Shown piece after piece: positions 58,091 to 64,000 of a stretch of DNA of 64,000 nucleotides (its first letter is position 1; each line of letters opens with the position of its first letter). The notes under the pieces were generated by a model. It was given only the letters and a program-made list of their open reading frames with translations. It was not told the DNA's origin and ran no database searches. The stretch comes from Lantana camara. Lineage: Eukaryota; Streptophyta; Magnoliopsida; Lamiales; Verbenaceae. Where the stretch lies: contig CM074861.1 in the NCBI GenBank assembly GCA_037501455.1, positions 92,853,001 to 92,917,000 on the forward strand. The letters are read 5' to 3'. Position numbers and translations under genes: made by a program.

Positions 58091-59653
58091 TGAATGGTTG
58101 AATTTGTGGTAAAATGATTTAATTAACCCAAGTGCAAGTTATATGATTGTAATACACAAGGGGTCGATTCCACGAGGAGGAGTAAATCAATCAATTACCT
58201 AATGCATTCACCAATCTATAGACCAAATCGGATTTCAAATTAAGTTATCTAAATACGGAATTGAACGTTAACTAAGATTAACAAAATAGAAATAGCAAGG
58301 AAGCGAGTAAAGTAGCAAATAACCAAGTAAACAAAGTGGCAAGGGGAAGTAATGATTATGCAAAGCTTGTGTTCAACTAGTGCTTCGGTGGGTTCATGCT
58401 TCTCACAATCCTAATCACTAATGCATACACAAGCTCCTATCGAAGTCGAGTACGTGTACCTAATCAAAGTCTAAAGCCTACTCTCGTGGTCATTAGTTCA
58501 TTAATTAGATCAAACAAACAAGACTAGTGCAACAAAATAACTAGCGGCTTGGCCCGGTTACTCTATTACTCGATTGCTCAAGAATAGGCTAAATGTCTTT
58601 ATACCTAAAACTTAAGTGTTGTGAAACCTCTTCCAATTCACATACAACCTCTCGATTAGCATGCAAATCTCAAGTCATAATCAAGGTGATCAAGCTTAAT
58701 CATGCAATTAACTCAATTTCACAAGCATAAGAACAATAACCCCACCTAGGCATTTCATCAAACACTTACCCTACATAATTCATCACCCCCCTTTGCCTAA
58801 AGATCTAGCCACTCATAGCCATAATACTCAAAGAACAAGAGAAGTAAGACTTAAATAAACTCATATTCATTAAAAAGGGTTTAATTCAAATATTTATGGA
58901 CAATAGGTTCATAAAAGAGTTTAATCCATAAACAACTAAATTAAGAAAGTAAACTAGTATTAAACTAACTAAGAAAGCATTAAATGAAAGTAAAACAAAC
59001 TAAATCTTCAATGGATCTTCATTTCTTCCAAGAGAAGAAAAGTGGTGTTCCCAAGACTCCAATCAGCTGTTTCCGCCTCCAAACTAGGTTAAAATCTGCT
59101 CCCCCTCGAATGCCCTCGAAAAATAGGTTATAAACTAGGAAAAACGCATTTCTGGAGAAAATCTACGGGGGTGGATTTTCATGTGCAAAGAAATCCACGG
59201 GGGTGGATTTCTGAAAAACGCACTGACACTTTATAAAGAAAATCCACGGGGGTGGATTTTTTTCTACTACAAAATCCACGGGGGTGGATTTCTTGCAGAA
59301 ACCTTTGATCTTCTGTAACGTTTCCGCGAGGGTGGAAATTTTACACTGCAAAATCCACGGGGTGGATTTTGGTCAGAATGAACCCAAGCTACTGCCTCAT
59401 ATCCGCGAGGGTGGAAATATTTGTACTGAAAAATCCACGGGGGTGGATTTCCAATTCAAGGCAGCAAAATTTCAAAGTTTGTGAGATATTCCTTTGTAAG
59501 CTCGAATTTTGGTCGTATTGCTCCATTTCGTCCCTTTAACTCTTCTATTGTTAAAAACACCTACAAAGAGCATGAAACTCCACATAAACAATCAAACTTG
59601 GGCAAAAATTACACAAAATAAACCTCAATGGAGCAAGAATTAATGACTTAACA
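58091..59653 (-). repeat. Athila/Tat-type 3' LTR
   Basis: Minus sense: starts TGTTAAGTCATTAATTC at 59653. The tail, GGAATCGACCCCTTGTG and TTGCACTTGGG, matches the solo LTR tail. The left end is 58091 or 58095, judged by a terminal CA. A TATA-like TTTATAAC lies near 59128-59135 (minus), just downstream of the palindrome array. Confidence 0.75.
59158..59451. repeat. Palindrome array in the Athila-type LTR
   Basis: Eight units, near 59158, 59190, 59239, 59271, 59321, 59349, 59400 and 59429. The best (59190-59211) has 9-nt arms GAAATCCAC / GTGGATTTC around GGGG. Two units belong to a variant with ATCCGCGAGGGTGGA-like sequence. Confidence 0.93.
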
Positions 59654-59667
59654 ACTCCCCCACACTA
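59654..59667 (-). other. Polypurine tract of the Athila-type element
   Basis: Minus sense TAGTGTGGGGGAGT directly before the LTR start at 59653. Confidence 0.8.
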
Positions 59668-61319
59668 AAATATTGCTCGTCCTCGAGAAATGATGTAAAA
59701 CTCGAAAAGTCAATCCAACTCAATCAACCTCGCAATAATCAATTAACACACTATCACCTATTCGAGTCTAGCCTATCAAACATATTACACATGCATAAAG
59801 AATTCATCAAAATAGTGTAGTTAGCATACTTCAAATAATGTGCAATATTAAATGAGACATAGCACAACGATTTCCCAGATTGGTTTATATTTCCCTTGTA
59901 GAAACTAATTTACGGATTCGAGATCACCTTTCATGCCTATCTCCACTAATGGAATCGACTCAGATGTCGGGATCGAAAGGTCTTTCGAGCATGTAATGTA
60001 GGATAAGGGTCATGGTTATGGAAATTTTTGGCCAAAAAGTGACTAGACATCAATGCTTACATCGTTTTACATTCCAATCTACCCTTCTATGCCTTTTAAT
60101 CATAAAATGCCCCCACACTAGGATTCCGTATACTCAACTATCCTTCAATTCTTTTACATTTGCACAATCTTTCATTTCATTACTCTTTTGCTTTTGCTCA
60201 ATTTTTCTTCTTATACTTCCAACTTTTCTCGATTTTTCTTTTTCTTTTTCAAGTGTTTCAAGATTCATCAAACACATGTTGAAAGGCTATTACAACAATA
60301 CACTTCTTATAACGAGCAAGCATGACGTAATTGATTATGAAGGTAAGGAGTAATTATGTCGTGTTTAGGCTTGTAATATGGCTAAGAAAAATTTTACACA
60401 ACAATTAGGCTCAATGGGGTCAACAAGAATATGATATATAGTGCAAAAAGGCTAAAATTTAGAAGGTATTCCCGCCGACAACGAATGCCTAAGTCATTTC
60501 CCGAATCTTTTGTCAATTCAAAATTTCGCCTCGAAAGACACTAGAGCTCTCTCTAACCGTATTTTAGCTCTTAATGGGAGATATAAACTTCCTCTAAGAA
60601 TTTGAAATCCATTGACTCATTTAAAATTGCACAAAATTTATAGCATGCTAACACACTATTCTTACCGAATTCACATACGCATTTTCATACATTCGATTAG
60701 CCTAACTCAAACTAGTAATTATGTGTCTCAAGATCAAAGCAACATTAAGAATCGGAGTCAATTCTTGTTTAATATCACTCTCTATTGATACGCATGCATA
60801 AGAAACGAGCTCCTCAAGATAAATAATTCCAAACTAAACTCATAACCCCTCCCCCACACTAGCATCGAAGCATGGGCCCCATGCAAGAAAGAAAAATTAG
60901 GAGATAAAGAAGACTCCCTCTAATTGATGAAAAACAGGCAATGGGGCACGAACAAAAATATACCTATTCCTGCAAAACAATGATTCATAACACGGATCAA
61001 GAGCCTCGGCGGCAAATGACAATCGACATGCATATTACAAGCAAAGAGGAGTCATAATGAAAGGTCTTAAACAAGCAATCATCCTGGAGTTAAACATTAA
61101 CAGAACCACACAAAACCCCACAGACGGGGCATCAAATGTCTAAACAATAAACCTAACACATAATTCCCACACACTAAGATACGAATAAAGTTCATGTAGC
61201 AAAGTCAAACAGACAAAATAGCGAAAACAGCAAGGCATGAAAATGGGAGCTTGAGTTTAGAGAGTATCCCTTCGCATCACATCACTCGCTCCACCTAGGA
61301 AGGGATCAAAGAGTAATAA
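59668..61319 (-). other. Non-coding internal region
   Basis: No conserved frame. Scattered CCCCCACACTA motifs (59656, 60110, 60850) recall the polypurine tract. Gag-pol is not here. Confidence 0.5.
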
Positions 61320-62580
61320 TCACTCCGGAGGGTTGTTCGGCCATCCACGGAAGTAAGAAGTCATGTTTGCATTCCAAGTCATGAAGTGGTCATTGAGAGC
61401 TTTGAAATTAGCCTCATTTGCCTCATTTGCTCGATCCTGCGAAGCATGGAGAGCAGCCACTTCGTCTCTAACACTTGTCAACCCCAGCTCCAAATTGTCC
61501 ATTCTCTCCAACAATCCAGCCATATTCTGAGAACTCTCTGTATTAGGCACATCTTCTTGTGATGCAGCTGGCGGCACCTCGAGTGCTGGAAATTGTAGCT
61601 GGGTATCCGAAGTAGACAACGTATTCAAAAACTCCTTTTGTTCCGGGCTTAAATCCTTCCAAAATTCAACACCCCAATCATACATGATATTGTAGACGTT
61701 TCGCTTCTCATTTGGCCAATAGTTAACCCACTTGTTAAGAGGTGGTCCCCACAATGTTATCAATTCCATGTGCGAGAGGTGTTTCTCATCTAAGAATGGG
61801 TTCAATTCCAGGGGCACCATGTCTTCCGAAGGCTCCCAACCAACACTCGTGGCTATCATCGTGACAAAACCACCAAAAGCGAATCTGCCTTGCTTCCTAT
61901 TTGCAGCAGTGAACATCTTGTCCATTAACATATAAGTACCATCAATACTTATACCCTTACTCATGCAGTCCATGAGTGTAAGCTCGGCCACATTGACAGT
62001 GGTTTTGTTGTTCGATCGAGCACAGAAACCCGCAGACAAGATGCGGTGGATGACTCGCCAAGTGAGGGAATGAATGCTAGAAGACTTTGTATTGCTTTCA
62101 TCATACGGTATTGCATCTGGAGCCAACGGAAACGTCCTCCAAACTGCCTCTCGCTCATCAACCTTCATCTTTGGGAGTTTGGTGAGAGGCCTCATCATCG
62201 AGTTCCGGTTGGGGTCTGGAAATCCAAAAATTTCACGCAAATCAGCCGCCCTAAGTGTGTGTCTCTCATCGTTAATTCGGAAAGACAACTCATCATCACT
62301 CCAATCCATTGTCAAGATGAACTCCCTAGTTAGAGCAGGGTAAAGTTGGTGCCCATTTGTGGAGAAAGTCAATCCATTCAAGCCCTTTTGCAAAGCGTCG
62401 AATGTATTTGTAAATTCCTAACGCTTCCAACACCGGTACATGCATAAAGTAAGTCGGGTAAAGCTCCCGGTCCACTACACGATCAAACGGATTGTAGGGT
62501 GGCATCGAATGAGAAGTGGAACTCTTAGACTTCTTGGAAGTGGATGCCTCATCTACGGTAGATCGCTTTTTGGGGGCCAT
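61320..62580 (-). pseudogene. Putative plant transposon protein (Athila ORF1-like), one frameshift
   Basis: ATG at 62580: MAPKKRSTVDEASTSKKSKS, a basic, Ser-rich start, then PTYFMHVPVLEALGIYKYIR and GLEWIDFLHKW. Near 62350 the frame shifts and homology continues as LYPALTREFILTMDWSDDEL to a stop at 61320. The layout (Trp, then YP.L.REF) fits the plant-specific protein found beside or inside Athila/Tat elements. The last 90 residues form a likely coiled coil (MAGLLERMDNLELGLTSVRD). Function unknown; it is not gag or pol. A splice acceptor TGCAG lies two bases before the ATG, so a non-coding first exon is likely. Confidence 0.6.
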
Positions 62581-63164
62581 TTCTGCATTTCAAGTGCATC
62601 TAACCCAGAGTTCACAACATTTAAGGCACCAAAGTTCATTCAAGACTTTCATCAAACATCTTGTGTGCATCCAGAAAAGGGTGTGGTTTTACTCAATTTT
62701 GCAAGAGTGGTGTGTTTCAACAAGCTCAAAAGCAAGAATTTAACAACAAAAACATAACTACAACAATTTACTCCAAGAATTTCATCAGAATTTCAGAAAA
62801 ATTAATCTAGGGTTCAACAAATTAGCATGCTTCATAATCCCCTAGATCTCTACAAATCTTAGCATCCTTGCATAGCTTCATGCTCATATCAAAAACAAAT
62901 CCAAGAATAAGTTCATCTTCACACGAAGTGGAACTAGCATGCTTCTAGGGTTTCATGCTTACCAAAAACTTCACAAAAACGTTCAAGAAAATCGAAAGTT
63001 CAGCCTACACAAAGCAAGTAAAGCATGGATGTAACAAATGTAGTAAAAACCTCAAGGATTTAACAAGAAAGAACGAAAATTTCATGTGGGACTCAGATTT
63101 GGAGAGGGGAGGGTGACAAAGCTTCAACTTGACCAAAAATTTCAGAGAAAAGAAATGAGATAGA

Positions 63165-63320
63165 AGCTTACCACGTGAGAGAAGGAAAAGGGGAAGAAGA
63201 AAAACTGGAAAACTGGAGCAGCCGCCTGAAACGCCTCGGTTCTCATGCACGGGAGAATGGAGGTGTAGGGTTTGAAAGTGTGTGAGTAGTGTGTAATGTG
63301 TTGTGTCTTTTGTGTTTAGG
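63165..63320 (-). promoter_or_regulatory. Putative leader exon and splice donor for the 62580 ORF
   Basis: Minus sense: a CA-rich leader (ACACACTTTCAAACCCTACA), a pyrimidine-rich stretch and CACGTG/GTAAGCTT, a strong donor at 63171. The matching acceptor is at 62583. No clear TATA box. Confidence 0.45.
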
Positions 63321-63417
63321 TGAAGGGAAAGAAAGCAGTCACGGGTGGTTGGAAGGAAGAAGGAATGAAAACGTGTTTCAGATTTGTAGGAAAAAAAAAC
63401 GGATTTTCTGGAAAATG

Positions 63418-63629
63418 GAAATCCACGGGGGTGGATTTCGGTAAGGGAAAACATCCGCGAGGGTGGATTCGTTACAGAAACTTGGGGCTGAATTGGAGAA
63501 ATCCGCGATCGCGGATTTTCATATGAGAAAAAATCCACGAGGGTGGATTCTTTACAGAAGCTAGGCTGAATTCGGCAGAAATCCGCGATCGCGGATTTTC
63601 TTGTACAGAAAATCCACGAGGGTGGACTT
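63418..63629. repeat. Second palindrome array, internal to the Athila-type element
   Basis: Units near 63418-63439 (arms GAAATCCAC / GTGGATTTC), 63451, 63499-63518, 63530, 63579-63598 and 63609. Those at 63499 and 63579 are the perfect palindrome AAATCCGCGATCGCGGATTT. The array lies about 100-300 bp upstream of the putative leader of the 62580 ORF. Confidence 0.92.
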
Positions 63630-63639
63630 GTTATAGAAG

Positions 63640-64000
63640 CTCCAAAAATGGGAAGAATTCACTGTGGGAGGTAAGTGTAATTTTGCAAAGATGGACAACC
63701 AAGATTTACACAATAAGGCTACAAAAGACTAAGCTATGCAAATTTCCACCTCACCATAAGATAATTCACAGATTTGCTTCTATCAACATAAACACGACAT
63801 TTAAACTCGCAAGAACATGAATTCGAGCATCAAATTTGCAACGCAAACCATAGTATACCGGTTTACACCCGAAACTCATCAATTACCAATCACCTTTGCA
63901 AACGGTGTTAACACGAGTTACAAATTTCAGAATCACAGTTCAAATTTAACATGACAACCATAGTACACCGAAGCAAGAAACATAAGATAAGAGTAGCATT
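63640..64000. other. Right edge of window, no feature seen
   Basis: AT-rich non-coding sequence, presumably still inside the Athila-type element. Confidence 0.4.

Larger units (their letters stand above)
58091..64000 (-). mobile_element. Athila/Tat-type LTR element, 3' end on the minus strand, continues beyond the window
   Basis: The 3' LTR at 58091-59653 is preceded (minus sense) by a G-rich polypurine tract, non-coding sequence, an ORF of a plant-transposon-protein family (61320-62580) and a promoter-like region with palindromes. No gag or pol is seen within the window. Its LTR tail resembles that of the solo LTR at 29146-30606. Confidence 0.7.

Noticed and set aside
63005..63538. 177-aa minus-strand frame
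   Set aside because: It runs through the palindrome array, putative leader and intron; no conserved domain.
1..64000. tRNA, rRNA or organellar operon
   Set aside because: No cloverleaf or rRNA signature seen; atp9 is the only organellar gene found.

Overview
The window is nuclear DNA from an angiosperm, most likely a eudicot; I cannot name the species. It is AT-rich intergenic sequence packed with plant transposons, and it holds one ordinary host gene, a ten-exon PP2C phosphatase. It also carries a nuclear copy of mitochondrial atp9.

Layout. (a) 635-28768 is a four-level nested insertion: an old hAT element holds a MULE (1727-27268, 9-bp target duplication), which holds a Ty1/copia element (2055-22282, 5-bp duplication), which holds a non-coding large retrotransposon derivative, LARD (7306-17933, 5-bp duplication). 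The two 3,861-bp LARD LTRs look the same throughout, so it is the youngest layer. The hAT also carries a fragment of a HyPRP-like host gene, and the MULE carries a second, convergent ORF beside its transposase. (b) 29146-38886 is a row of smaller elements: a solo Ty3/gypsy-type LTR, a foldback hairpin, a Tat-like remnant with 40-bp and 54-bp tandem repeats, a long-TIR MULE-type element, a small hAT element, the atp9 copy, and a solo copia LTR related to the nested copia. (c) 39480-43960 is the PP2C gene. (d) 45313-64000 holds three decayed gypsy elements: a Tat-lineage element on the plus strand, a chromodomain (Tekay-like) element on the minus strand with a tandemly duplicated truncated LTR, and the 3' end of an Athila/Tat-type element on the minus strand that runs off the window.

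How it works together. Apart from PP2C, coding capacity serves transposition, and nearly all of it is broken by stops, frameshifts or insertions. Most boundaries above rest on matched target-site duplications, TIRs, PBS or PPT sequences that can be read directly.

Most unusual signal. Every LTR family here carries short G/C-cored palindromes (about 14-24 bp), mostly in arrays of three to eight. The architecture is shared (two arms around a 2-7-nt core, units roughly 30-70 bp apart) but the sequence differs completely between families: GTGACAC/GTGTCAC, GGGAACG/CGTTCCC, GAAATCCAC/GTGGATTTC, GTCGG/CCGAC, GAGAGA/TCTCTC and GCTGACGTGG/CCACGTCAGC. Related elements keep the array at a similar place in the LTR. 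I regard this as the best candidate for an undescribed system; its function is unknown.
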